NCBI GenBank assembly: GCA_946480835.1
Contig: CAMLLC010000002.1
Span: forward strand, 248,001 to 312,000
DNA: 64,000 bases
Origin: Entomomonas sp945283395
GTDB lineage: Bacteria; Pseudomonadota; Gammaproteobacteria; Pseudomonadales; Pseudomonadaceae
Direction of reading: 5' to 3'
This document shows positions 28,930 to 39,406 of this stretch, piece by piece. The notes under the pieces are model-generated. The model ran no database searches, was not told the DNA's origin, and saw only the letters and a program-made list of their open reading frames with translations. Within the stretch, counting starts at the first letter, position 1; every line of letters starts with the position of its first letter. The translations under genes were made by a program, and so were the position numbers.

Positions 28930-31440
28930 CTAATAATTTTCTCTTAATAATTGAATAGGGCTTGTATGAGTGGCTCGTCTAGTTCCCCATAGACCAATGG
29001 TACTTATCAAAACAGCACCTATTATTGGTAAAACTAATAGCCAAGGATGCAAATGCCATGGTAGATCAAGAGTGAAGTGATACAGCAGGGCACTAATCAG
29101 TTCACAGCCTATAGCAGCCAAACAACCAGACATAGCCCCTAATAAACTAAATTCAGTTAGCCGAGTTTGTGTTAAGAGTTGTTTTTTTGCTCCTAATGCT
29201 CTAAGTAAAGCTCCCTGTTTAATACGATCATCAAGGGTGACCTGTAGGCTGGCAAAAAGTACTGAAATGCTTGCAAGTAGAACAAATAATAATATGTATT
29301 CAATAGCAATAGTAACCTGATTCAAAATCATCTTTACTTGTTTAAGTAATCCATCTATGTCTAACAAAGTCACAGTGGGAAAATCGCGAGCTAGCGCAAC
29401 CAGCTGTTTATCGGTATTAGGGGCTAAATAAAAACTAGTTAAATAAGTAGCTGGAATGTCACGAATGGAACTAGGATCAAAAATAACAAAGAAATTAGGC
29501 TGAAAGTTATTCCAATTTATTTTACGAGTGCTAGTAATTATGGTTTCATAATTTACCCCTGCTATATCAAAATTAAGGTGATCTCCTATTGTTACTTGTA
29601 AACTCTTAGCTAATTCTTCTTCTATGGATACTCTAGGTAACTTACTAACTTCTTGCAGATTAGGCCACCAAGCCCCTTGTTGAATAACATTATCAGCAGG
29701 TAGATGGGCCGACCAAGTCAAGCTAAGATCTCTTTGAGTCGCATTCTGGCCTCGCCAAGTGAAGGTTAATTGATTAATAGGTGTTCCCTTCACGGCAGTC
29801 AGCCGGCCTGCAATGATTGGGTAGTATGGGGCGGTATGGGTAGAAAGTTTCGCAACCTGTTGTTGAAACTTAGTTAATTCGTTATGGGAAATATCCATGG
29901 CAAAATAATTAGGTGCAATACTAGGTAACTGTTTCTGCCATGTTTCTAATAATTCAAAGCGAAGCAATACAATAAGTGTCATAGCCAATAGAATAGTACC
30001 AAAAGCTAACACTTGACTAATAGCTCGCAAAGGATGACGTAATAGCTGACCTAAACCTAGTCGCCAAGGTAAAGAAGCTTTAATAAGTAGTTTACGTAAA
30101 GATTGTAAAACAAACAAGAGTAGCCCTGCTAACAAGGCTAAGACTAATACTCCACCCCCCATGAGGGAAAAGGTAAGTTTAATATCTAAACTAAGCTGCC
30201 ACATAATAACAGCTAGGGCTAGCAAAGCAAGGCCATAAACTAACCAACTACGAACAGGTATAGGAAAGATATCTTGTCTTAACACTCGAATAGGAGGCGT
30301 ATTACCTAAGGCTGCTAACGGAGGAATAGCGAAACCAGCAAGGCCAATTAGGCCTGTAAGAATTCCTGTTATGGCTGGTTTTAGTCCCGCACTTGGCAAG
30401 GTGGTACTCACAAGTCCAGCTAAAATTTTAAAAAGTCCTAATTGGATAAACCAGCCCAGAGCAGCGCCTAAGAGACAGGCAGTAAGACCTAAGAAAGCTA
30501 ATTGTAAGGTGTAAAGCATTAATACTTGGTAACGTGTTAATCCCAAACAACGTAACAGCGCACTATTGTCAAAGCGTCTTAAGGCAAACTGATTGGCAGA
30601 TAGAGCAACCGCTATACTAGCTAGCAATATAGCAACTAAGCTGGCTAGATTTAGGTAGCTTTCTCCACTACGGAGAGTATTGTTAAATTGTAAATTACCA
30701 TTTTTGCCAGTAAGTATTTGCTGGTTAGGAGCTAGGGTAGTTTTTATTGCTTGATGGTATTGATTGATAGCCGTTGTCGTACCAGCCCACAGTTGTCTAT
30801 AACTTACTCTACTTCCTGCTTGAATTGTTCCAGTATCAGCTAAATCCTGCATATTGAGAAGGATATGTGGATTTAAGGTGTAAAAATCCATGGAACGATC
30901 AGGTTCATATGTCAATATATGAGTTAGCTGTAATCTGCTATTACCAACTTGTAAATAGTCGCCTAGCTTAATATCTAGTGCTATTAATAAGCGTTGTTCA
31001 ACCCAAACTTCTCCCTTGTTAGGTCCTTTAGTTACGAGTTGCTCAGGGATTTCTAAAGAGTTTTTATTTTTTAAATAACCTCGCAATGGGTAGTTATCAT
31101 CAACTGCTTTTGCACCTACTAATTGCATATTATCATTGTTAACCAGTACCGTGCTAAAGGAAATTGTTTGAGCTTGTTGTAACCCTAGTTGCTTACCAAG
31201 GGTTAATTGTTTATCAGAAGCTGGTGAGGTACCACTTATTACTAGATCTGCTGCTAAAAAATCGCTGCCTTTTGCTTCCATAGAGGCTTGTAAGCGAGCA
31301 CTAAAAAAACCTATGGCAGAACTAGCTGTGACGGCTATTAGTAAAGCAAAAAAAAGAACTCTCAATTCACCAGCTTTGAGGTCTCTAAGCAATTGGCGAA
31401 AGGCGAGTGCAATAAGTGTGATAACTGATACTTTATTCAT
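28930..31440 (-). CDS. ybbP: ABC transporter permease, YbbP type
   Basis: 836 aa with a large FtsX/MacB-like layout: an N-terminal transmembrane helix, a periplasmic domain, then helix bundles near 265-345, 355-430 and 470-495, a second periplasmic domain, and three C-terminal helices from about 715. It pairs with the ATPase YbbA, whose gene overlaps it by 8 bp. Family knowledge: this class usually moves lipids or lipoproteins, or transmits mechanical force, rather than importing solutes; the substrate of YbbAP is not settled. The pairing with divergent tesA is conserved in gammaproteobacteria. Confidence 0.9.
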   Translation of the reverse strand: MNKVSVITLIALAFRQLLRDLKAGELRVLFFALLIAVTASSAIGFFSARLQASMEAKGSDFLAADLVISGTSPASDKQLTLGKQLGLQQAQTISFSTVLVNNDNMQLVGAKAVDDNYPLRGYLKNKNSLEIPEQLVTKGPNKGEVWVEQRLLIALDIKLGDYLQVGNSRLQLTHILTYEPDRSMDFYTLNPHILLNMQDLADTGTIQAGSRVSYRQLWAGTTTAINQYHQAIKTTLAPNQQILTGKNGNLQFNNTLRSGESYLNLASLVAILLASIAVALSANQFALRRFDNSALLRCLGLTRYQVLMLYTLQLAFLGLTACLLGAALGWFIQLGLFKILAGLVSTTLPSAGLKPAITGILTGLIGLAGFAIPPLAALGNTPPIRVLRQDIFPIPVRSWLVYGLALLALAVIMWQLSLDIKLTFSLMGGGVLVLALLAGLLLFVLQSLRKLLIKASLPWRLGLGQLLRHPLRAISQVLAFGTILLAMTLIVLLRFELLETWQKQLPSIAPNYFAMDISHNELTKFQQQVAKLSTHTAPYYPIIAGRLTAVKGTPINQLTFTWRGQNATQRDLSLTWSAHLPADNVIQQGAWWPNLQEVSKLPRVSIEEELAKSLQVTIGDHLNFDIAGVNYETIITSTRKINWNNFQPNFFVIFDPSSIRDIPATYLTSFYLAPNTDKQLVALARDFPTVTLLDIDGLLKQVKMILNQVTIAIEYILLFVLLASISVLFASLQVTLDDRIKQGALLRALGAKKQLLTQTRLTEFSLLGAMSGCLAAIGCELISALLYHFTLDLPWHLHPWLLVLPIIGAVLISTIGLWGTRRATHTSPIQLLRENY

Positions 31441-32110
31441 GAGTGTGAGCTTTGTTAATTATTTGGCCTGCTTCCAACTGAATGAACTGTTGACAACGTT
31501 TTGCCAAGCGTTCTTCATGGGTAACTAGTACTAGGGTGGTATGCTGTTCTTGATTTAATTCGAATAGTAAATTACTAATATGTTCGCCTGTATGAGTATC
31601 TAAATTACCAGTAGGTTCATCAGCAAATAAAATTTTTGGATTAGCTGCAAAAGCTCTAGCTATTGCAACTCGCTGTTGCTCTCCTCCAGAAAGTTGCTTA
31701 GGATAGTGGGCAACTCTGTGTTGCAATCCCACTCTTTCTAATAATTTATAAGCCTGTTGCTTAGCATGTTGTTGTCCTTCAAGTTCAAGAGGTAACATAA
31801 CATTTTCTAAAGCCGTCAATGTATCTATTAGTTGGAAGGACTGAAAAACAAATCCTACTTGTTCGGCGCGGACTGCGGCTCGTTCATCTTCATTGAGATT
31901 ATTTAACGGGTAGCCAGCCAAAGTAATAGTCCCAGCACTAGGGCTATCTAAGCCTGCTAATAAACCTAACAAAGTTGATTTGCCAGAACCAGAACTACCC
32001 ACAATAGCTAAACTAGAACTTGCGGCCAAACTGAAAGTAATATCTTGTAAAATGATTAAATCTTCTGCAGCGTTAACCTTTTTAGTGACATTTTGTACAG
32101 TTAAAATCAT
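31433..32110 (-). CDS. ybbA: ABC transporter ATP-binding protein, YbbA type
   Basis: 225 aa. Walker A is GSSGSGKST, the Q-loop region is FVFQSFQLIDTLTALENV, the signature is LSGGEQQRVAIARA and Walker B is ILFADEPTGNLD, all intact. It belongs to the LolD/MacB-like group. It is divergent from tesA, with a 338-bp shared upstream region, and co-transcribed with ybbP. Confidence 0.93.
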   Translation of the reverse strand: MILTVQNVTKKVNAAEDLIILQDITFSLAASSSLAIVGSSGSGKSTLLGLLAGLDSPSAGTITLAGYPLNNLNEDERAAVRAEQVGFVFQSFQLIDTLTALENVMLPLELEGQQHAKQQAYKLLERVGLQHRVAHYPKQLSGGEQQRVAIARAFAANPKILFADEPTGNLDTHTGEHISNLLFELNQEQHTTLVLVTHEERLAKRCQQFIQLEAGQIINKAHTHE

Positions 32111-32448
32111 TTTGGTTTCTCTTTGATATTACCTATTAGTTAATATTATGTTGTTAGAATAATTTTAGTGCTGTACTATTTTGAAAGTATAATTATTTCA
32201 TCTCAACCTTTATTATGTAAAAACTTGTTTTTAATGTATTTTCATAATGCATTTAATGCTAGGTTGCTAGTAATGACTTTAGGGAAGATTCAGCAATTTG
32301 AATATAACTAACCAATTAGTTATTTGGAAGTAAATATCGATCAGCAAATTTTTCTATTTTTTCTTTAAATAAATAGCTAAGATGGCATCTAATGATTAGC
32401 AAGCTATAGAGTTAATATCAAACTATTTATAGGTTATAGGATGTTTTT
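32111..32448. other. 338-bp divergent intergenic region ybbA/tesA
   Basis: Must contain the promoters for ybbAP (leftwards) and tesA (rightwards). It is AT-rich. I see no gene and no hairpin that I would call. Confidence 0.4.
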
Positions 32449-33057
32449 ATGTTTAAAAAAACTGTAATAATTATTCTGGGATTGTTTGCTATCCCCTTAG
32501 TTAGTGCTAAAACATTACTCATTGTAGGAGATAGTATAAGTGCAGGCTTTGGTATTGAGCAAGGTAAAGGTTGGGTGGCGTTACTTGAACAACGTTTGCA
32601 AGCGCAGCATTATAATTATCAGGTGGTGAATGCTTCTATCTCTGGTGACACTACTAGTAATGGGTTGACTAGAATGCCAGCTTTATTAGCAGAGTTTAAA
32701 CCTGCTGTAGTGTTGATTGAATTAGGTGGAAATGATGGTTTGAGAGCAATTCCACCTAAGCAAATTCAGCAAAATTTATCCGCTATGGTAGAATTAGCAA
32801 AACGAGCGAAAGCGGAAGTATTGTTAATAGGTATTGAGCTTCCCCCTAATTATGGCAACCAATATTTAGAAAAATTTATCGCTGTATTTCCAGCAGTTGC
32901 TAAAGAGCAACAAGTCGAATTAGTACCTTCGATAGTAGCTAATACAGGAGGTAATAGTGAATTAATGCAAGCTGATGGCTTACATCCTAATACTAAAGCC
33001 CAGCCGATAGTTCTAGAGGATGTTTGGAAACAATTAGTAGCTTTATTAATAAAATAA
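32449..33057 (+). CDS. tesA: Arylesterase / lysophospholipase / thioesterase TesA
   Basis: 202 aa SGNH hydrolase with a signal peptide ending near VSAK. Block I is GDSISAGFG with the catalytic Ser, block III is GGNDGLR and block V is DGLHPN with the Asp-x-x-His. The enzyme acts in the periplasm on acyl-CoA analogues, lysophospholipids and aryl esters. AGGATG precedes the ATG. The divergent position from ybbA-ybbP is the classic arrangement. Confidence 0.93.
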   Translation: MFKKTVIIILGLFAIPLVSAKTLLIVGDSISAGFGIEQGKGWVALLEQRLQAQHYNYQVVNASISGDTTSNGLTRMPALLAEFKPAVVLIELGGNDGLRAIPPKQIQQNLSAMVELAKRAKAEVLLIGIELPPNYGNQYLEKFIAVFPAVAKEQQVELVPSIVANTGGNSELMQADGLHPNTKAQPIVLEDVWKQLVALLIK

Positions 33058-33279
33058 TAACAATGGATTTCTGAATAGATAAAAGAGTCTAAAGCAGCTT
33101 ATAAAAATTCTAAAGCTAAATAAATATTGTGTGATAGCTGAACTTTAATTGACTAGGCTGTTATATTTTTTGCAGTGAGTATGTTTTTATTAAAGCAATT
33201 TAAGTAAACTAAGCTATTGTTGGATTTCTACTTTTGAATTAGATTGTTAGATTAACAAACGAAAGTAATGAGGTTATTG

Positions 33280-34323
33280 ATGGGTCTTTTGTCCAAACTT
33301 TTTTGTTGTAGTGTAACTTTATTAGCAATATCTAGCAATGCATTTGCTATTAAATATGTGTTGCCCTCACCTGGCGAAGATTTAATAGGACAAATGCAAA
33401 TTATTAAAGCTAAATACGAAGATACTTTTTCTGATATAGGAGATAAGTATAGTTTAGGATATAGTCAAATGGTAGCAGCTAATCCTGGAGTGGATGCTTG
33501 GCTGCCCGGTGAAGGTAAAGATATTTTGTTACCTACTCGTTATATTTTGCCTAATGCGCCAAGAGAAGGTATTGTAATTAATCTGCCCGAGTATCGTTTA
33601 TATTTTTATCCTAAAGGGAAAAAAATTGTTTATACTTTTCCACTAGGGATAGGTCGTGAAGGCTGGGGTTCCCCTTTAGGAATTACTAGCATAGTCAATA
33701 AAGTAAAAGATCCAGCTTGGGTTCCACCTAAATCAATTCGTAAAGAACATGCCGACGATGGAGAAATATTACCAGCAGTAGTGCCGCCTGGCCCTGATAA
33801 TCCATTAGGACCCTATAAAATGGCTTTGGGCTTTAAAGGTTATTTGATTCATGGTTCTAATAAATTGTTTGGGGTAGGTACTAGAACCAGCCATGGTTGT
33901 TTTAGAATGCTTAACCCTGATGTTACTTTTCTTTATCCATTAGTCTCAGTAGGTACTAAAGTAAATATTGTTATGCAGCCTTATAAAATTGGTATTGAAA
34001 ATGGTAAAATTTATTTAGAAGCCCATCAGCCACTTGAAGAATATCCTGCTCCTGATATTACTGAAGTAATTATGGAGGCACAAAAAAGATACAATAAACC
34101 AGGCTTTGTTGTGGATATGAATATTGCTAGAATGGTAGTGGAGCATCATGATGGCATACCTGTGCAGATAGGTAACACGGATGGACTTACTCTTGAGCAT
34201 CCAGTTCAAGAAATAGAAACTAATAATGAAGATATCTTAAATCAACAACCAAGCAATGAAGATATTCCCGTGGACAAGGAGCAACAGATCATTGATGATA
34301 TAAGCGCAGGTACAGCAAATTAA
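33280..34323 (+). CDS. L,D-transpeptidase (YkuD fold)
   Basis: 347 aa from the ATG at 33280, chosen because GAGG sits 6 bp upstream; an ATG at 33268 is in frame but lacks a good ribosome binding site. A signal peptide ends near NAFA. A LysM-like segment (DTFSDIGDKYSLGYSQMVAANPG) precedes the YkuD domain with catalytic motif HG ... SHGCFRM. It forms 3-3 cross-links in peptidoglycan or attaches lipoproteins to it. It resembles the ErfK/YbiS/YcfS group. The acidic C-terminal tail of about 40 residues is variable. Confidence 0.92.
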   Translation: MGLLSKLFCCSVTLLAISSNAFAIKYVLPSPGEDLIGQMQIIKAKYEDTFSDIGDKYSLGYSQMVAANPGVDAWLPGEGKDILLPTRYILPNAPREGIVINLPEYRLYFYPKGKKIVYTFPLGIGREGWGSPLGITSIVNKVKDPAWVPPKSIRKEHADDGEILPAVVPPGPDNPLGPYKMALGFKGYLIHGSNKLFGVGTRTSHGCFRMLNPDVTFLYPLVSVGTKVNIVMQPYKIGIENGKIYLEAHQPLEEYPAPDITEVIMEAQKRYNKPGFVVDMNIARMVVEHHDGIPVQIGNTDGLTLEHPVQEIETNNEDILNQQPSNEDIPVDKEQQIIDDISAGTAN

Positions 34324-34426
34324 ATAAAAAGTTGCTTGTTTATGAATAGGAAAATACTTTTTTAAGAGCCTTTGTTTATTTGAAACTATATGTAACCCCA
34401 AGGTTTAGCTTGTTAGCTTGAGAAGA

Positions 34427-35530
34427 CTAACGAGCTAATAAAGCTCTTACGTAGCATGCAATAGCTAGTGAAGCAGTTAAGCCAGGCGATTCAATGCCAT
34501 ATAAATTGATTAACCCTTTGATCCCATGAATTTGTTCACCATCTATTCTAAAGTCAGCACTGGCCACACCAGCTGGCACTATTTTAGGTCTGATTCCACT
34601 AAAAGCTGCTTGCAAAGAATTATCTTTAAGTTCAGGCCAGTAACTACGAATAGCTTTATAAAAGCTATTTACTCGCTTAGGATCTACTTGATAATTAATA
34701 TCTGTTACCCTTTCTACATCAGGGTCGAAGCGCGCTTGTCCCGCTAGATCTAGCGTTAAGTGAACACCTAATCCACCTTGCTCAGGGATAGGGTAAATAA
34801 GATGTGAAAAAGGTGCTTTTGAGCTAAGACTAAAATAGTTACCTTTAGCGTAATAGCTAGTAGGTATAGTGTTATGGTCAAAGTTATTAAACTTTTTAGC
34901 CAAGCAAGGTGCATAGAGGCCTGCACTATTAATTACTTTATCAGCTATTAATTGCATAGGCTCATCACCACCTATATTTAACATGATACCTTGCCCTGTG
35001 ATTTCAGCAGATAATAGTGGGCTATTATAAGCAATCATACCACCATGAGCTTCTAAGTCACCTTGTAGAGAAAGCATATAATTATGACTATCTATGATCC
35101 AAGTATTAGGTGATAGAAGTGCAGTTTGTGCATGAAGGGCTGGCTCTAGACTTGATATTTGCTGTTTATTTAACCAACTTAAGGATTCTACTTTGTTATC
35201 CCTAGCTTGTTGATAAAGTTTTTGTAACTTAGCAAGTTGCTGCTAATTAGTTGCTACAATAAATTTTCCACAAAGCTTATGGGCTATCTGATGCTGTTGG
35301 CAATAATCATACAGTGGTTTATTACCTTGCACGCAGAACTTGGCTTTTAATGAATTTGTTGGGTAATAAATACCAGCATGAATAACTTCACTATTGCGTG
35401 AGCTAGTTTCTGTACCAATGGCCTGTTCTTTTTCAAGTACTATTACCTCATGGCCTGCTAAAGCCATTTCTCTCGCTATGACTAGACCTACCACACCAGC
35501 ACCTATTACCACACAATCTATTTTATCCAT
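34427..35530 (-). pseudogene. LhgO-like FAD-dependent oxidoreductase, interrupted by one stop
   Basis: The frame reads continuously from MDKIDCVVIGAGVVG (an FAD Rossmann motif) to a C-terminal GLINLYGIESPGLTASLA, about 367 residues, except for one in-frame TAG at 35243-35245 after KFIVATN. The sequence ETSSRNSEVIHAGIYYP marks the L-2-hydroxyglutarate dehydrogenase/oxidase-like branch of the DAO family. A single nonsense change suggests recent inactivation, though a sequencing error or suppression cannot be ruled out from one sequence. It would have oxidised a 2-hydroxyacid at the membrane. Confidence 0.85.
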
Positions 35531-35581
35531 ATTAATAATTTTCTATTTTTTAATAAGTTAAGGATGATAGCTAACGCTATT

Positions 35582-36374
35582 TTAAACCAATTCAATAATT
35601 GCTTTGGCATAAAGTTTAGCATGGCCTGCTATTAATACTTTATCAACTAACTCTTCAGAAAAAATAACACCGCCACGAGCCGAAGCTTGATAGCTGCGTA
35701 GTTGTTTTTTATGTAATTGCTCAGCCCAATAAGGTGTTAGTCCTGTATGAATAGAGCCTGTTACAGGGTCTTCTGCCAAGCCATGGGCTGGCGCAAAATA
35801 TCTAAGGATAAAGTCATATTCTGTACCCTTAGCTGTTACTACTAAACTATAAGGAGCTAATTTTTTCAATAACTCAGTATTGACTTTAAGATCGTAAATG
35901 GCTTGTTCAGATTCATACAGGGCGAAATAAGCCTGTTCATTTTGTAATACAGAGTGGGGTTTGATAGAAAGACTTGCTAATAATTCGTTAGGTAATGTAT
36001 CTATTCTCATAGCAGGCTTTTTGGGAAAACTCATTTCTAACAATGCATTTTGTTTTTTCTTAACATTAAGTTGTTCCTGTTTAGCAGTAATGAAAGTTAT
36101 CTTAGTTAGTTGCTGGTTTTCGTTAAATAGCACAAAACTACTTGCTAGAGTAGCATGACCACAAAGAGGAACCTCACAGATTGGTGAAAAATAACGGATA
36201 GCATACAGTTCTTTAGATAGTGGTTTAAGAAAAGCTGTTTCAGCCAAATTATTTTCTGTTGCTATGGCTTGCATAGTGGTTTCTGATAGCCAGTCTTCTA
36301 ATAATACAACAGCAGCAGGATTACCTTTGAATAGAACTTGACTAACTATCGACTTGATAAAGTGGAAGTTTCAT
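35582..36374 (-). pseudogene. PhzF-family epimerase/isomerase-like gene, 5' frameshift
   Basis: The family start MKLPLYQVDS is encoded from an ATG at 36372-36374. After VDS the frame must shift by two missing bases (one T where three are expected) to continue as SQVLFKGNPAAVVLLEDW. From there a PhzF protein runs to 35582, with CGHATLAS and GLAEDPVTGSIHTG intact. A protein starting at the internal Met at 36274 would lack the first strand and the conserved catalytic Glu region GNPAAV, so it is unlikely to work. It lies next to another broken metabolic gene. Confidence 0.8.
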
Positions 36375-36537
36375 TTGCTATGCCTAACTTGATATTTTTA
36401 ATTAAGGAGGTTTATTGTAGATAGATTAGTTAACGTTGACTATGAGTTTTTACCAAAGTTAGCTATTTTCTAGTACAATAGTTGGCTTTCTATGATTTTA
36501 TTTATTTTTTGAGCTATGCTGCATAGTAATTAATTAG

Positions 36538-37200
36538 ATGATGAACAAGCTGAATATTAACTCCATAAGTACAGAAGAGTATCAAAAGCTTATTGAGCAT
36601 GCAGAAGTTCTAGAAAAAGATACTTCGGCAGCTAAAGTTTTAAAGTTATTGGATGGTAGTTTTCTAAAATTATTCCGCCGTAAACGCTGGTTTTCATCTG
36701 AACTTATCTATCCTTATGTCAAACGTTTTGCTAATAATGCTATTGAATTGACTAAGCTAGCTGTAGAAACCCCACAGATAACAGCTCTTTATAGATTTTG
36801 TTCAGGAAAATTAAATTTTACTGCTGTACGTTATATACCATTGCCTGGGATAACCTTGAGAGCAGCTATGCAAGCAGCTACTAACGAATTAAGTAAAGGT
36901 TATATGAGTTTGTTTGGTGACTTATTAGCTAATCTCCATCAACAAGGTGTTTATTTTCGTTCTATTCATTTGGGCAATGTCTTATTATTACCTAATGGAC
37001 GATTGGGATTAATAGATTTTGCTGATATGACTAAACATTCACATCCTTTATCTCAATTAAAAAGAGCTAGAAACTTAAAGCATTTACAACGTTATCAAGA
37101 GGATGCTAACTGGTTATTTGGTAAATATTTTAGTGATTTTTATAATGGTTATAAAAAAGTAGCAGGAGAGAAAGCTAGTCGTTTCTTACGTAGCTCATAA
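36538..37200 (+). CDS. Kinase-fold protein (LPS kinase-like, 'toluene tolerance' family)
   Basis: 220 aa. The C-terminal half shows a kinase-like pattern: GDLLANLHQQGVYFRSIHLGNVLL (catalytic-loop-like, with His and Asn) and GLIDFADM (metal-binding DFxD-like). The N-terminal half contains KLFRRK. This matches the Pseudomonas proteins often named toluene tolerance proteins and the wider Kdo/heptose kinase superfamily. Substrate unknown; a sugar of the LPS core is a reasonable inference. There is no good ribosome binding site before either of the two adjacent ATGs. Confidence 0.7.
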   Translation: MMNKLNINSISTEEYQKLIEHAEVLEKDTSAAKVLKLLDGSFLKLFRRKRWFSSELIYPYVKRFANNAIELTKLAVETPQITALYRFCSGKLNFTAVRYIPLPGITLRAAMQAATNELSKGYMSLFGDLLANLHQQGVYFRSIHLGNVLLLPNGRLGLIDFADMTKHSHPLSQLKRARNLKHLQRYQEDANWLFGKYFSDFYNGYKKVAGEKASRFLRSS

Positions 37201-37746
37201 TAATAAGTTTATAGATATAAATAGTTATAAACTAGTCATCAAGTGACTATGAAGTTTTCTCAGAAGCTAAAGAAAAAAGTTTGCTAGATAGTTTTTAAAA
37301 CCTGTTTTGGTTTATAGTATCCTAGCCTTTTCACTTTAATAGTACGCATTATAAGACTGCTGAGCATTAATTGATAATCACTTAAGTCTTTAATTTAATA
37401 AGCAACAAATAATAATACAATAGTGAATTACTAGCTTCTAAAAAACTACTTGGATATAAGATAATAAATTTTGTGTGGGAAACTTGGAATAGATATTATT
37501 TGTCTATAGTAAGAACAGCTAATTTAATTCAGTATTAACAACATGTTAAATCGGCAAATTTGTTTAACAACAGGTGACGTAATATGAGTGGAAACAAGCC
37601 TTAAGGATAAAAAATAGGGTACGAGTTTAGCAGAAAATGCTGTTAATATAATGAATTATTTAACATAGCGAAGTCTAAATCTGTTAGCTTTTGCTGCAAT
37701 AGAGCTTCATGAACAATTGATAACTCATAAATTGATAAGGTGACAA
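37201..37746. other. 546-bp intergenic region before xseB
   Basis: AT-rich, with stops in all frames and no ORF or gene remnant that I recognise. It must hold the xseB-ispA promoter near its right end. Confidence 0.45.
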
Positions 37747-37989
37747 ATGGCAACTAAGAAAAAAACAGCTAATAATTTTGAGCAATCATTGACTGAATTA
37801 CAAGCTATAGTAGAGCGTATGGAGTCAGGACAATTGAGTTTAGAGGAGTCATTAGCTAACTTTGAGAAGGGGATTAGTTTAACCCGTGAATGCCAAACTG
37901 CACTAATAGAGGCAGAACAGAAAGTAAAAATGTTAATTGAAAAAAATGGTAGGGTTGAAGAAATTCCTTTTGAGGTAGAAATAAAATAA
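37747..37989 (+). CDS. xseB: Exodeoxyribonuclease VII small subunit
   Basis: 80 aa, standard length, with the family core FEQSLTELQAIVERMESGQLSLEESL. Several copies bind each XseA chain to form the single-strand nuclease. GGTGA lies just upstream of the ATG. Its stop shares a base with the ispA start (TAATG), the usual xseB-ispA coupling. Confidence 0.95.
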   Translation: MATKKKTANNFEQSLTELQAIVERMESGQLSLEESLANFEKGISLTRECQTALIEAEQKVKMLIEKNGRVEEIPFEVEIK

Positions 37990-38882
37990 TGAATCTTATA
38001 ACCTCCTACCAAAAAATTTGTCAGGAAAGAGTTAATGCATTATTAGAAAAACTGTTTATTCCTCCTAATCAGGATTTGGAGAGAATTTATCAAGCTATGC
38101 GTTATAGTGTGGTATTAGGTGGGAAACGAATAAGGCCTTTGTTGGTTTATGGTTCCTGTGAGACTTTGAAAGGTATTTTGCAACAGGCAGATGGGGTAGC
38201 ATGTGCAATAGAGCTTATTCATGCTTATTCGTTAATTCATGATGATTTACCCGCTATGGATAATGATGATTTAAGGCGAGGTCAACCAACAACGCATAAA
38301 GCGTTTGATGAGGCTTGTGCTATTTTAGCTGGTGATGCGCTGCAAACGATGGCATTTGAAATATTGGTAGACTCGCAGTTAAACCAACAGCCATCTCAAA
38401 TTATGTTGCAGATGGTGCAAATTCTTGCTAAAGCAGCTGGAGTGCAAGGTATGGTCGGAGGACAAGCAATAGACTTAGCCTCTGTAGGTGAAAAATTAAA
38501 CCAATCTCAGCTTGCGTATATGCATAAGCTTAAAACAGGCGCTTTAATTGAAGCAAGTGTCACCCTTGGAGCTGTAGCTAGTGGGAATGCCACTAAAGAA
38601 GAAATACTGAATTTGCAACATTATGCTCAAGCAATAGGTTTAGCTTTTCAGGTACAGGATGATATTTTAGACATAGAGAGCGATACCCAAACGTTAGGTA
38701 AAACACAAGGTTCTGATCTAGCCTATGATAAGCCTACTTATCCAGCGCTGATGGGATTAGAGGCTGCTAAGCGTTATGTTAAAGAGTTAAATGAACAAGC
38801 TATATCATATTTAAGTAAATTCGATCATTCGGCCGATGTTTTGCGAGATCTTGCCAAATATATTGTAGAGCGGCGTTATTGA
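37989..38882 (+). CDS. ispA: Farnesyl diphosphate synthase (geranyltranstransferase)
   Basis: 297 aa. The first aspartate-rich motif is DDLPAMDNDDLRRG and the second is DDILD, with GGKRIRPLL and GGQAIDLAS also conserved. It condenses IPP with DMAPP and GPP to farnesyl diphosphate. In Pseudomonas, dxs follows ispA; here it does not, and over 500 bp of non-coding DNA follow. Confidence 0.96.
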   Translation: MNLITSYQKICQERVNALLEKLFIPPNQDLERIYQAMRYSVVLGGKRIRPLLVYGSCETLKGILQQADGVACAIELIHAYSLIHDDLPAMDNDDLRRGQPTTHKAFDEACAILAGDALQTMAFEILVDSQLNQQPSQIMLQMVQILAKAAGVQGMVGGQAIDLASVGEKLNQSQLAYMHKLKTGALIEASVTLGAVASGNATKEEILNLQHYAQAIGLAFQVQDDILDIESDTQTLGKTQGSDLAYDKPTYPALMGLEAAKRYVKELNEQAISYLSKFDHSADVLRDLAKYIVERRY

Positions 38883-39406
38883 AATACATAAATAATTATA
38901 GATATTAATGAATTACTGATATTTACTATATTAGCTACATGATAAATTTTAGCCTGAACAGAGTTACAAAATAAGCTGTCGATATAGCGTAATAGCTTGA
39001 CTATTCTATAAAAATATTATCTGGTTGTTTTTATGCTAGTCTCCATAATTTAAAGAAATGTTGTTTATCAAGAATTTTCATGTGTTACAAGATTATATAG
39101 ATATTTGTATAACTTATTCAGCAAGGAAAATATAAAAGTTGCAATTAGAAAAGTTTCTGTCTTCTAAAAGAGTAGCTTGTAATGAAGCTATTATGAGTAA
39201 TTTTATTGGTATGCTTAGCTTATTATTAGTTTAAGGTTTATAATTAATATAATTTATGAATTAGTTCAGAAATAATTAGCTAATAGAATATTGGCTAATT
39301 TATTGAGTAATTGGTAAATTCTTAATGTTGCCATTTGAATTATTGCGTTAGGAAGAGAAAGCAATTATTTACCTTAATTTTCACACTTAATAAATCAAAT
39401 CTTTTA
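38883..39406. other. 524-bp intergenic region after ispA
   Basis: AT-rich without a supported ORF. It marks the joint between the ispA cluster and the convergent dedD-folC-accD-trpF cluster. Neither dxs nor cvpA-purF, the expected neighbours, is visible even as a remnant. Confidence 0.45.

Noticed and set aside
34427..35530. Stop-codon recoding (readthrough or selenocysteine-like) as explanation for interrupted genes
   Set aside because: The interruptions use TAA and TAG and frameshifts at random positions in unrelated genes, which fits decay rather than recoding.
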